From NCBI GenBank assembly GCA_025642065.1, contig JAODUP010001074.1:101001-165000 (forward strand): a DNA stretch of 64,000 nucleotides. Reading direction: 5' to 3'. Positions 23,073 through 33,950 of this stretch are shown here, one piece after another (within the stretch, counting starts at the first letter, position 1; each line of letters starts with the position of its first letter). Source of the DNA: Paralvinella palmiformis. Taxonomy: Eukaryota > Annelida > Polychaeta > Terebellida > Alvinellidae. Under the pieces are notes generated by a model that saw nothing but the letters and a program-made list of their open reading frames with translations, did not search any database and was not told the origin of the DNA. A program made the translations under genes and the position numbers.

Positions 23073-23663
23073 TAGGAATATGTACGATTAGGATTATATG
23101 TGTGTAGATTTATATTTAATTGTATAGAGCTGGGGACGTTTTGGGGGGGTGTTTGGGTCTTGGTGCACCGAACCCGTGCCGTCATATATAATATGTATCC
23201 CAAAGCGCACGCGCAAGCACACGCGTGCGCCCAATTACCCCGACGCCACCAAACGGTAACTATCTCACACCTGTCAGCTGTACGCCATTCGTTAGTGTCA
23301 ACCGTTATCTACCTGTCTGAGACTTATCAGATAAGACAACGTGTGCCATCCGCTGGCTTCTACAGTCGGCGCAGGGTCACATCATTCATTACTATCTGTC
23401 AGTTATTACATAAAACAATCATCAATCTGTCACCAAACGTCGACCTATAAATACCAGTAGCCGCTGGTAATGAAGACCGATTTATGATATGGTCACACTG
23501 AATGATTGGCAGGGAATAATGACGGCGTAAACCGTGCTGCATCTCTGATAAAATAACATCACGACTCATCTTGTGTCTGTTATACGTGCCGTTAGGGTCC
23601 GAACTGTGTATTTGATCCGTGCTGTGTTGTTTTCGTTTTCACATCTCTGCTGATTGCTATAGG
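23073..23663. other. unique non-coding sequence
   Basis: No gene or repeat recognised. Confidence 0.5.
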
Positions 23664-23842
23664 GGCGCCTCCGTGGTCCGGTTGGCAGGGCGTTAGATCA
23701 CAGATACTACCACCTGTGTGACCTGAGTTCGAATCTCGGCATGGGCATATCTGATTGATGTTTCCTCTTCGACTTCGTTTCATTACTTTTTGAGGTCGCT
23801 CGGCCCATTTAGCCTGCCGTGTAAAACATCAACCGATCAATC
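23664..23842 (+). mobile_element. tRNA-derived SINE, family A
   Basis: GGCGCCTCCGTGGTCCGGTTGG, then GATCACAGATACTACCACC, GAGTTCGAATCTCGGCATGG, CATATCTG, TTCGACTTCGTTTCATTAC, GAGGTCGCTCGGCCCAT, TTAGCCTGCCGTG and GTAAAACATCAACC. A short duplication near the B-box (TGTGTGACCTGAG) distinguishes this copy. Confidence 0.88.
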
Positions 23843-23868
23843 CGCCGAATATCTCATATATTGTAAAT

Positions 23869-23965
23869 TTATTTAGAATTAGTCCCCACCCACGGTGAAG
23901 CAGTAAATTACAGACCATATGCGTCTCCCTCAATTTGAGGTAGCTATGCCACGTATAAAATAACT
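23869..23965 (+). repeat. dispersed repeat family E, copy 2
   Basis: Same ordered segments as 17667-17770, including TTACAGACCATATGCGTC and GAGGTAGC. Here it lies just 3' of a SINE; the other copy lies just 5' of one. Confidence 0.75.
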
Positions 23966-24359
23966 GCCATTTCGGCCATTAAATACGGACCTGCCTAAAT
24001 ACGACGCATTTTCGGAAGCGTATTCATCTCATACCGGGTTCGATTCGCATCTCATCTCATCGCAGGTCTGGGAGCCGAGACGCATGTTCGACAGATAAGA
24101 AGATGCGCTTCGACTGTCAGCGACGATGTCGGAACGTCGTTGTTGATACACTATACGACGATATCGCGTTACCTGCGATGAAATAGCATCAAAGAGCCAA
24201 AACAGCAGATGTAATCACCTCCACGCCGTCTTTCCTAATGGCGGGCCGGGTGTGTGTGTATGTGTGGGGGGTGGGGGATCAGTTAAGACCCGGAATACCT
24301 GGCGAGATCTTTTTTTCTCCGTTTGTCCGCATTCTAAATGATGGCGACTCCCCGCGAGT
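23966..24359. other. unique non-coding sequence
   Basis: No gene recognised. A GT/G-rich stretch lies at about 24251-24277. Confidence 0.5.
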
Positions 24360-24450
24360 CGCGCGGGCCGCTTCTTAGCCGCGGCCCGGCCATTAGCGGG
24401 TTATAATGGCCCACCTCACCGGCGCACACACGACATGAGCGTCGGCCATT
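24360..24450. promoter_or_regulatory. candidate GGCCATTA motif cluster
   Basis: GGCCATTAG, ATAATGGCCC and a second GGCCATTAG fall within about 60 bp of a GC-rich segment (GCGGCCCGGCC). The motif joins a TAAT homeodomain core to GGCC and recurs around 38290-38580. A regulatory role is inferred from clustering alone. Confidence 0.2.
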
Positions 24451-25393
24451 AGGTGAGCGGTAGGCGAAACATCGGGAAGGGTTTGAATGGGGTGCGCTTG
24501 TGCGATGGTTAATGTCCAGTTTCCCACCATCTTCTCGGCGGGTGTCGTCGATGGCCGTACATTCATTACATGCTGGCTACAGTAACTTGGTCGTGTTTGT
24601 CCGGCCCACTGTCTATGTCTGCCTGTCTGTGTCTGCCTCTGTCTGTCTGTCTGTCTTGTCCGTCTCGGTATGTCAGGACTCAAGCTGGTCTGATGCCATC
24701 AAGTGTCGGGGATGGTATATAGTATGTTATGGTATGCTATGGTATGGTATGGTTTGATATGGAATGGCTCTGCTCGGTTCGTGATTGGCAGTTTATTCGA
24801 TCGACATTTTCCGGGCCTAATTAACGATGAATGAAGCCGAGATGGGAGTGTCCTGGTCGTCAGGGGTCAGCACTGCAGGCAGGGGTCAGAGGTCATTAGT
24901 TATACCCGTCGTTGAAGTCCCCCCCAGGCAAAAGGCAAGCGACGATAGTGCTGACCACATTGACCGCATAGGCTGACCAAGTACTGGACATATGCTTGAT
25001 ACATGCTGAACATATATAGGTCACATATTGATCACATATTAATGAAAAAATACCACATACTGAAAACGAACTGACTACATAACTGAACATTTGCCCTTTG
25101 TCCGATGCACGCTCGGGTGTCCGACCACTCACTTGTCATACTGATTCAAGTAGAGACCACATATTTACCAAAATCTTTCATCCACCCCCCGCCCACCCGT
25201 ACACACATTAATCACGTATGAGTAGACATTAAACATAACAGAATGATCACAAGCTGTTTATATGCTGACTACATAGTGTTCACATGCTCTGAACACACGC
25301 TGACGATGTACCAGTTACTAACTGAACACAAAGTGAACACATACTGACAAAAGGCCATGCATATCTCCATGGTGTGCACAGTGTCGATGCTTG
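24451..25393. other. unique non-coding sequence with simple repeats
   Basis: No gene recognised. CTGT-rich sequence lies at about 24610-24660 and a TATGG-type run at about 24715-24762. Between 24950 and 25350 there are many CTGAMCACATA-like phrases (tgaccacat, tgatcacat, tgaacacat), suggesting a very diverged short-period repeat. Confidence 0.5.
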
Positions 25394-25548
25394 TCACTCA
25401 CTCACTCACTCACCACCACTCACTCACTCACTCACTCACTCACTCACTCACTCACTCACTCACTCACTCACTCACTCACTCACTCACTCACTCACTCACT
25501 CACTCACTCACTCACTCACTCACTCACTCACTCACTCACTCACTCACT
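25394..25548. repeat. (CACT)n tetranucleotide microsatellite
   Basis: About 38 CACT units, nearly perfect except for one interruption near 25409. Open frames of Ser-Leu-Thr-His repeats are by-products. Confidence 0.97.
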
Positions 25549-28227
25549 CCATAGTGCGCACAAACTAGGCACATATTGACCACACATATTAAGCAATAAT
25601 TGACCATATTGCTGGTCACATGCACAGAATTCACATTGACCGTTCACTCTTGGGGGGTCTCCAATCTCACGGCCCCCCCCCCCCCCCGCCCAGAAACGCA
25701 CTGAACAACACCCCTTGTGAAATTCCACCCCGAAATACCCTCCTCGCCAGTCCGCTATACATACAATTATAATATTTACGACGGCAATTGTCAATACGAA
25801 CAATGCTAATAAGAATATGACGGACAATAAGACAGGTTTTGTCTGGAGAGAGAATAGAATGGGATTTTAATTAAAACTGTTCCTGGTCAGCGGACAATGT
25901 GCCGTTTGTTCTGAATCGACAATTAAAATACTACGAAGTAACGTTTTCGTAATTGGTATGTCGTACGGGCAACCCCAGAGACCCGCTTCTCCCCCCGGCC
26001 CCGTCTCCCCCCACCCCCCCCCGGAGAGTAATTGTTATCTGGATGACGTACAATGGTCTTTAGTTCACACGATCTCCCCGAAGAACGTTTAGCACTGAAT
26101 TTTGATTGACGCGTGTGAGTTGATGTCACAGTGATAATGATGATCTTGATGATGGTGTCGATGATGAGTATAGGAGGGCCGCTTCCTATACAGACGTTTA
26201 CCTGTAAAGACGACGCGATGAATGTCCATTTAAAATTGGTTTTCAATTTTCGTTAAGCCGGTATTATTTCAGTAATTTCATCTCGTGCAGGACGTCGGTT
26301 TTTAATTTTGAAATTCGATTTATAACACGTGTGTGCTAAATTGGGATTTTAGATTCATTCTACTTGCAGTCTCACTTTATAATGCCTTTGAATAGCTCAT
26401 AGTAGTAAAGATAGTTTATTAAATATAGATTGGCAACAACAGCTATCATTGATGTTGTTGTTGCTGTTGTTATTGCTGTTGCTTGACCAGATGGACCCTG
26501 ACTTTCGCGGAACCCTTTCGTATACGTGACCCTCGTGACTCGTTTAACAACTCCAGTAAGAAGATTCATTTTGATCCTGACAGCAGTTGATGTGTACTTA
26601 TCGATTCCAGATTGTTTCCACAAGACCTGAGCTCTCGATGCCGATCGCGTACAGAACAAGAAAATCCGGCCTTTCATCTGGATCTAAAGCCGGACTCGTC
26701 CGATTTTAATTATGTTCCGGATCTGAACCGGGATCTCATTAGCGAAGCTGGATCAGGTAAGCGGATAGAACGGATCCGGACGACGAGGCGTTGACAGCGG
26801 CCATATTGACCTCATTTATCCGGACCGTCCGGATGAAAGGCGGACTGGCCGACATGATGGACGTCAGTGGGCGCCATTCGCGCGATCCAGAATACCACTG
26901 ATTGGTTCCGATCGACTTCAAGGCGTTCTCTGGCAGAAATAGGATAGGTTTGTTGCGATCAGCGGGGAGACATCACAGCGGATGAACTGCCTATAGAAAG
27001 ACCAGCTGTACGTTCTCTGCAAGGTCCGTACTTGATCCGGAAATCCGATAGGTGGCGTTCCATTACACCAGTACCCGAGCTTTCAGCACCGGCGTGTGCC
27101 CGAAGATTTTTCCATTTGCAGCCTCTTTGATATCGAGACCTTCTCTTGAATGGAATAGATACAGGGATCACTTAGAAAACTACAGATGTTTGTTGGAGAC
27201 AAGTTGTGGTTAGCTTTGATAGCGCACCGAAGCATCAAATAGAATTTGCCGCAAACGATCTGAATCCGTACAGGGAGATATGGCACGCACGCACGCACGC
27301 ACGCTCGCGTACACACACAGAGAGATAGAGCGAGAGAGAGAGAGACACGAGCAGAATTAAATGAAAACATGTGTCAATAAAGTTGTTTCTGTGCAGGGAG
27401 GAGTACACACCTATCTCTGTACGATAGATTGAATCAAGGCCTTTTATTACGTCGAACCGGGGCTATCACCCGTTTCCGTGTGTGTGTGTGTGTGTGTGTG
27501 TGGGGGGGAAATTCGGCAGCACAACATTCGATCTAATGACTTGATTTAATTACTTAAATCGAAATGTGTATGTGTATGTGTGTGTGTGTGTGTGGGGGGG
27601 TCCCCGTTGTTGTTATGTAACAGGACCGGACCGTATGACCTACAATAATCAACCGACAATTGAGAGACAAACGCTGTTGAGTATAAAGTGCATGAGTATA
27701 AACCCAGTTGAGGCACTCTTTCGACTCAGACAGTTATAGATAATTCCTAGAGGTCGGTAACCGACAACGGTTACTATCCGTTCGGCGAATTAGACGATCC
27801 TGGATTTTTTTGGTAAATAGATGCGCGTGAAGAAACGTAACGCGATCCAGATAATGAGTGTGGCATCATCCAGGCGGCGTCGTATAGTTCGGCGGATAGA
27901 ATTGCTGATTGGAACGCGTACGGCCGTCCCAGATTGGAACCTCGCCGGTCGTCGCCAATCTCCTCTCGTTAATACACACGAGTAGTGATTGACAATAACT
28001 CAGTCGCGGTACTTTGTTGGACAAGATTGGTCTGTCTGTGCCCATCTGAAGTACTAACAAAAGAGGATTATTATGGCCAAAATGACAGTTTTTTACGTGG
28101 CTGAGGAGGAGACGAATATGATCTGTAATATACAGCTCCCCCCGGATACTAAATCTAAAGAAATTTAGATTATATGACATGTTCGGTGGAGAAAACCTTT
28201 CCAGTTTCCTGGCTGGAATAAAAACTC
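25549..28227. other. unique non-coding sequence with simple repeats
   Basis: No supportable gene. Poly-C lies at about 25673-25687, with C-rich runs at 25993-26024. TTG triplets lie at about 26454-26480, (ACGC)n and (GA)n at about 27284-27343, and (GT)n ending in poly-G at about 27478-27508 and 27576-27601. GATCCGG-type sites are frequent at 26690-27050. An open stretch at about 26612-26756 ends in a consensus donor (ATCAG|GTAAGC) but matches no family I know. Confidence 0.45.
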
Positions 28228-28335
28228 CTCCTACTATAGTGTCAAGGCCGAGGCGCGAACCTGCGACCTCTCGCACAGAATGACCCTATAGCCATAGGTA
28301 AATAGTCTCGCACTCTACCCATCAGGCCAAAGAGG
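28228..28335 (-). repeat. tRNA-like SINE remnant, unclassified
   Basis: On the minus strand CCGCCTCTTTGGCCTGATGG and GGTAGAGTGCGAG (A-box region) are followed about 60 bp later by GCAGGTTCGCGCCTCGGCC (B-box region). The body does not match family A. Confidence 0.45.
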
Positions 28336-28477
28336 CGGTTTATCCTGAAATGTCCTGCTCACCAACGTCGCTCTGTGTGTGCTATTATTGAATTATCTCG
28401 ATGATACGATTGATAACACATAATTATAATGATGAGGCAGATATAAAATCTACAGGAAGATACCTTTATGGAGTCTG

Positions 28478-28640
28478 GTGTTTTACGGTTACATTTGTGC
28501 CCAAGGTCGGCTAAATGGGCCGAGTGACCTCAAAAGGTAATGAGGCGAAGTGAAAGGTGAAACCCCCTTCGGACGTAGCCCGCCCGGGGTTTTAACCCAG
28601 GTGCTATAAATCTGTGGCCAACCGCGCTACCATTTAGGCC
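28478..28640 (-). mobile_element. tRNA-derived SINE, family A, diverged
   Basis: On the minus strand: TGGCCTAAATGGTAGCGCG head, a poor B-box (GGTTAAAACCCCGGG), then CTTCGCCTCATTACC, GAGGTCACTCGGCCCATT, TAGCCGACC, GGGCACAAATG and GTAAAACACC. The decayed B-box suggests an old copy. Confidence 0.8.
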
Positions 28641-30129
28641 ATTTTATTTAATTATTAACTTTGTATTGCTTTTTTTGGTATTGTTTTGTATCGTCGTGTC
28701 ATATTTATAGTATATCTGGTCCAAATTAGTCATTCATAACATATGTTCAGCATCATGTTTATTTGTGGCAATGTTGTCTTGTAATCAAACAGCGGACTTC
28801 GGCTTTGAGCGCAACAGATCCAAAAATCCGACATATTATGCCACTGTGCTGGCGGCGTATTGGTTTTGTTAATTTTTCGGGATTACAGACTTGCCGGATG
28901 CACATGGTATATCGGCTGTTAGATCCGGATTTACCTGATCAGCCAGTCGGAAGTACTGCGTCATTATATCAGCCGCACGGTGTACTTCCGTTCGAGATTT
29001 GATCCGGATAGCATTAGGCCAATAAGAGGCGGGCATCTGGTAGTTACATAAACCAGACGGATGGCCGGGATTATCCCGTCAGGAGCATGCGCACCCGAAA
29101 TCCAGGACACCGTTACACAACAGGATAAGTGCTCTCTTGAGCGCTTCCTGGCAGCGTGTGGATCTGGCAGCGTTCTGGATCTGATTAGAGTTAATTGCAG
29201 ATCGTTATCCGGAGCGGCTCAATCAAAAACCGCTTAGCTCCCGGGGCTTCGAATGACCTTCACCTCGTCCGTTGCTAAATTGACTCTAAAACAAACACTG
29301 GCCATACTAATTATTAAAAACAACTTCCTACACTCGGAGGCCACTTCTGTTATTCTGCGTTGTTATGTTTTATCGTCGTATTCTAACCAACCCGCTTGGC
29401 TTCCGGTGGAAATAGCCGATTTTCACGTCACGCGATTCGAGGGCGCTTCCGTCAAGTTTCTCTGGAATGTGACATGGTGATGCGGCGGCAAGACGGGTCG
29501 CCGGTCAAGGTCATCTGGACGGACCTTTGGCATACACGGGTCGTGTCCACTTGGCCCGGTCAGCGGTGCGGATATTTCGGTGGTCAGCCAGTCGATCATG
29601 ACAGTCATCGGGCATAGTTCTCTGAAATAGCTTCGGCGTACCCGGGTGTCGCGGAGAGGGAGCCACCGTCGCACGGGTTGGCGTTAAAATAAAATTGGTT
29701 GTTGTCGTTAGGCCAGGGGTCGCCACTCGACTAGCTCGTGCAATTTGCAGATTTGCTAGTTAGTGGCAGTAATTAATTGGACGAGATTCTCAGAATGCAA
29801 AACGGAGATGGAAAAAAACCCTGAAGACGGGAGATGATCACGTGGTAGTCTTATCTCTGGCGACATACATTCGGGTTGTTTGGGTCGATATTGACCGACT
29901 TTGTTGATAGTCGGAGTGGTGTTAATGATAATTATTGTGACATTCGATGTCTGAGCAAGCGCCGAAGTGGCTTCGAGAGTGGCGTCGTGGTGTAGGCCGG
30001 GGGTGGGGGATCGTCTGAAATGGGGTGGGGAATTTGGTGGGTGGTGATTAATATTAAGCGTTTCATTACGAGAGCCTTGATGCAATTAGGCACGTACTCG
30101 TACACAAATGGCACACACACACACAGACA

Positions 30130-30174
<45 letters not shown>

Positions 30175-30324
30175 TGTGTGTGTGTGTGTGTGTATTTTAG
30201 GTGTGTATAATAAGGCACAGGCACAGAGAATTTCGAACCGTGAATTCACTCTGAACGATTCTTCAGGGGACTGAATCCAGAGTAACAAACTTTTCATGCT
30301 GAGAGATATGTAATGTCTCACCAG

Positions 30325-30390
<66 letters not shown>

Positions 30391-30425
30391 CACACACACA
30401 CTATATATACGGGGGGAGAGACAGA

Positions 30426-30456
<31 letters not shown>

Positions 30457-30857
30457 TCATCCTATCCCGGTTGATGTAAACGAGCGTTAAAAAGTGTTAT
30501 CAGAAGCCCGAAGCCAGTCGTCGTGTTTTTACGTTTGTTTATCTTTGCACACGATAAGAGTTGGTTATATCGAACGAATGACAATATCTCGACTCCGCTG
30601 TACGGAGGCAGGGGGAGGTTGCCTTCGAGGTGACAATTATCAGTGCCCTATCTAATTAACCTGGCAATAAATGACAGACAGCGCCGGATAGAAACACGTC
30701 GGGTATTGCCGGCAATATTAATTAAGCTCCATTCGTATTACTAATTAGTCGGTAAGAATTAAGACCTAAGGCTTGTACTCGAGAAACGGCGATAATTTCA
30801 GCCAGCGTTGGTTCGGATTTGTCGAACCTTTCCGGCTTGGTTCTAAACCGGTTCGCG
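28641..30857. other. unique non-coding sequence with CA/GA/GT microsatellites
   Basis: No gene recognised. GATCCGGAT-type sites occur near 28920 and 28998. Compound CA-GA-GT tracts lie at about 30112-30192, a long (CA)n at about 30326-30400, and (GT)n at about 30430-30458. Confidence 0.5.
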
Positions 30858-30978
30858 TTAGGGCGCCTCCGTCGACAAACGGTAGCGTGTTGGATCCCAG
30901 ATTACTACCACCAGTGTTCGAACCTCGGCGTGGACATATCTGAAGGGTGTTTCATCTTTGACTTCGCATTTTCATTGA
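30858..30978 (+). mobile_element. tRNA-derived SINE, family A, 3'-truncated
   Basis: GGGCGCCTCCGTCGACAAAC, GGTAGCGTGTTGG, GATTACTACCACC, GTTCGAACCTCGGCGTGG, ACATATCTGAAGGGTGTTTC, ATCTTTGACTTCGC. The copy stops after the CATTTTCATT segment, so the 3' half is missing. Confidence 0.85.
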
Positions 30979-31009
30979 TTAACCGTGATATTATTTCCGA
31001 TTTCTGGGG

Positions 31010-31190
31010 GTCCGTTGGTCAGTGGTTGGAATATTACGCTGCATTACACGTACGGAATGACGGACCTACGGATCGTAGAATCGAATCCCATGCAGCGTTG
31101 ATTGTGCTCGAGGCTATTTCATCCATCGATAAAAAGCTTCGGCCTCTATGCCTCATGCAGGTGTGACCCCACAACGTGGAGGCTAAAAAA
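31010..31190 (+). mobile_element. SINE-like element, family B, copy 1
   Basis: Reads GGTCCGTTGGTCAGTGGTTGG, TACGGATCGTAGAATCGAATCCC, then a body with GTGCTCGAGG, ATTTCATCCATCGATAAAAAGCTTCGGCC, CTATGCCTC and a CACAACGTGGAGG end. The reverse complement recurs at 34728-34897. The head is tRNA-like with a B-box-like AGAATCGAATCCC. Confidence 0.75.
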
Positions 31191-31259
31191 ATCATCTATC
31201 CATGCATATTCACCGACTGACTCACTGACTCACTGACCGTTCATTACCTCGCATCATTT

Positions 31260-31395
31260 TAACTCTTCCTGCTGGTGACGAGTTCGAATCCGGTCCACAC
31301 CTGTGTTTGTGGGATATCCCCTAGGGGGTGTCCCCTCGGGGCTATATGGCTCAAGTGTGACCACCCCCGAAGCGAAACAACTCAACTCTTTCTGA
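31260..31395 (+). mobile_element. SINE-like element, family C, partial
   Basis: GACGAGTTCGAATCCGG (B-box-like) is followed by TGTTTGTGGGATATCCCC, GTGTCCCCTCGGGGC, TATATGGCTCAAGTGTGACC and AAACAACTCAACTC. The order resembles 45998-46140 (GGGTTCGAAA, TTTGTGGGATTTG, GGTGTGATCAC, GTGGCTAAATAACTCAACTC). An internal CCCCTAGGGGG/CCCCTCGGGG palindrome is visible. Confidence 0.55.
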
Positions 31396-31685
31396 TTTCT
31401 AAGTAACATCGTCCTGTAGAATAATAGCATTTAACAATAATGTTGATGAAGACGATAATAATAATAATAATAATAATAATATTGATTGTAGATAGATATG
31501 ATGCCATTTATGACCTTTATTTAAAGATATAATCCCCTTTATTCCTGTTATTCGTCATAAAGCGGCAAAAACCTACTAAAAATAGGATGTTTCTAACTTT
31601 TAACTCATCCACACACTCGAGGTTTGTATTTGTTTGGTTTTTCTATTGTCTGTTAAATAGGCTTGTTTCGTTTCTTACTACAGTT
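31396..31685. other. unique AT-rich sequence with an (ATA)n microsatellite
   Basis: (ATA)n at about 31455-31482; nothing else recognised. Confidence 0.6.
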
Positions 31686-31883
31686 CGGGTGCCTCCTTGG
31701 TCTAACTGGTAGCCCGTTGAATCACAGATCACTGCCGCCTGTGTTCGAATCTTGGCGTGGGCATGGGCATATCTGAAGGGTGTTTCATCTTCGGGTTCGC
31801 TTCATTACCTTTGGAGGTCGCTCGGGCCATTTAGCTTACCGTGTGCACAAAAGTGGCCCGTAAAACATCAATCATCATCAACC
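31686..31883 (+). mobile_element. tRNA-derived SINE, family A, near full length
   Basis: GGGTGCCTCCTTGGTCTAAC, TGGTAGCCCGTTGAATCAC, GTGTTCGAATCTTGGCGTGG, a short GGGCAT duplication, ATATCTGAAGGGTGTTTCAT, TTCGCTTCATTACCTTTGG, AGGTCGCTCGGGCCATTTAG, CTTACCGTGTGCACAAAAG, TGGCCCGTAAAACATC and an ATCATCATCA tail. One of the two most complete copies in the window. Confidence 0.92.
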
Positions 31884-32733
31884 ATCTTATTATATTCCAT
31901 AATCATGTGTACGTTAGAGTTAATCTGTATAATCGTGCAATGTGTATATTACCTGACATATTCAGGTAATACAGATTAACTGTCACACATATATACGCGA
32001 TTTCGACGTCTATGTAAAGATGGCCTCTCGTTGTTTACGGTAGCACGTATATCTCAAGCGATATAATTGTCTTTGTTTTGGGGGTTTTCTCTCTCTTCGT
32101 GATGGATGAAGATGTACATCCATCTGCATCTATCTCTTGATGAGAGTAAACACGACGCCTCCTCCTCACCCGAGTTGCCGTGTAATGAACTCGCCAGAAG
32201 GTCATTATCTCCTAAATCATTTTGTAATTATTTACTTAGTCAGGTGATGATCCGGTGACCTGTGCGGCTAAGATCCCGAACGTAAACACATACTGGATCT
32301 GTCGTCCTTGACCTCGACGCGCAACCTGATGAAGACTTGAATAGGTCGAAACCGGTCGTTGCTATTGGGTTGAGTCGTGTTGTATCCCTGCTATTAGTAT
32401 TAATCTGAATTTATTCTGATTTATGCTTATATTATTCATACATTATTCATACTGTGTATTAATATTTTATTTCTCCATTTTAGGTTTATTCTTTCTTGGC
32501 CGTAGTGTTCGACACAAAGCCTGGTTTTGGTTTAATCATAGTTTCTTCTTTTTTTATATTTAGATTATCCTCTTAGATTATTTTAGAAATTTTCTTTTTT
32601 CTTTTCATTTTTCTCTAATTTTACCGGTAATTAATTATACTTACAATTAAATATTTAAAAAAAAATCAGTTTGGAGTTAATTGTTGTTTGAATGAACGTA
32701 TAACACATGTGCCAGCGCCTTAACTATCTTTAT

Positions 32734-32785
<52 letters not shown>

Positions 32786-33220
32786 CCCCCCCAATCCACA
32801 CGGTTGTGTGTGTTATCGCCGCGGCCTCTAACTACCAGTAACGTACCCGTTCTGCTCAATCTGCGCCAGATGTTGTGTCCATCATGTCCCCGAGCGAATT
32901 CCGATCTGCCAGACGCGACAAATGTAGATCATCTGTCCGATCCGTCGATGGCACTGATCCGCCCCCGAAGCGCGGGTCCAGCCGTACTGATCCGATAACG
33001 CGCTTCGGGCGCCGTCCGCTGCCCCCTGGCGTCTGTTGCCGGCACTAAGTAAAGGCGATGGGGCGCTTTTATGGCTTATCACGGTTCGCCGGGTCATAAC
33101 ATGCCATAATATTGCCATTTTCTGGTAATTACCGCTAAATTCGTTATACACGATCCTAGCACCTGATTGGCAGCTAGCGACTGGGCTATTTAAAAGACGC
33201 CTTTCCTGTGTTTTGTTTAA
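31884..33220. other. unique sequence with a CA microsatellite
   Basis: No gene recognised. A TTACCTGACATATTCAGGTAA inverted repeat with a short spacer lies near 31950-31971. (CA)n followed by poly-C lies at about 32738-32791. 32880-33030 is rich in GATCYG sites. Confidence 0.5.
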
Positions 33221-33256
<36 letters not shown>

Positions 33257-33431
33257 GATGTTTTACGGCCACTTTTGTGCACTTGGTAGGCTAAGCGGGC
33301 CGAGCGGCCTCCAAGTGAAATGAAGCGAAGTCGAAGATGAAACACCCTTCAGATATGCCCGCGCCGAGATTCGAACACGGGTGGTAGTGATCTGTGGTCC
33401 AACACGCTACCGCTAGACCACGGAGGCGCCC
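33221..33431 (-). mobile_element. tRNA-derived SINE, family A, full length with (ATC)n tail
   Basis: On the minus strand: GGCGCCTCCGTGGTCTAGCG, GTAGCGTGTTGGACCACAG, CGTGTTCGAATCTCGGCGCG, GGCATATCTGAAGGGTGTTT, TTCGACTTCGCTTCATTTC, GGAGGCCGCTCGGCCCGCTT, AGCCTACCAAGTGCACAAAA, GTGGCCGTAAAACATCAATC, then about 11 ATC units. Good A and B boxes. The tail is a trinucleotide repeat, typical of a SINE 3' end. Confidence 0.93.
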
Positions 33432-33664
33432 CAGTGTTCTGTTTAGTTCATACTAGTGCGTTTAGAATCTGTTATTCTAACATCCTGGGCCTGCCTCATT
33501 GAAATTAACCGAGGACAGCCACTGAGACAAAATACGGGAAGTAGCGCATTGAGGAAGTATTTTCCTTACACTGGATGGCTGCGGAAGCAGGAAGCTTCTC
33601 GGCAAAAGGAAATTATAGAAAGGAGGAAGATTGTTTATGCACGTTTTAAAGACGTAGAACTTTT
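33432..33664. other. unique sequence
   Basis: No gene recognised. Confidence 0.45.
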
Positions 33665-33950
33665 CCGGGTTTTGCCGGATTTCCGGTTTTTCCGAAGCCG
33701 AGAAAGTAACGTTTTTGGAAATGGGGAAACTAACCTGGTGGCTTGAAAAAAAAAATCCCTCGCGAAAGAAAAGACGTGTTTTATCCACACTCGAATAGTC
33801 ACGGATTCTCCTATAACATGGTCATAACCCAATTTTTTCTTGGGTGGGGGGTGGGTTATTTACGCGCCGCCGCACACCCAGCTGCATGTGTCACACTGCA
33901 ATTTGCTTTCCTGCTTTTCAGGGCATTTTTCCCCAAATGACACTCTCATG
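33665..33950 (+). repeat. dispersed repeat family D, copy 2
   Basis: Longer copy of the repeat at 6633-6800, sharing TTCCGGTTTTTCCGAAG-like, CCTGGTGGCTTG then A-run, TCCCTCGCGAAAG, CGTGTTTTATCCACACTC, AGTCACGGATT and CTTTCCTGC-TTTTCAGGGCA. About 110 bp between the 5' and 3' blocks is absent or strongly shortened in copy 1. Confidence 0.65.

Noticed and set aside
25394..25548. Ser-Leu-Thr-His repeat protein
   Set aside because: Translation of a (CACT)n microsatellite open in three frames.
33340..33431. functional tRNA gene on the minus strand
   Set aside because: The tRNA-like head belongs to a family A SINE; acceptor stem pairing is lacking.
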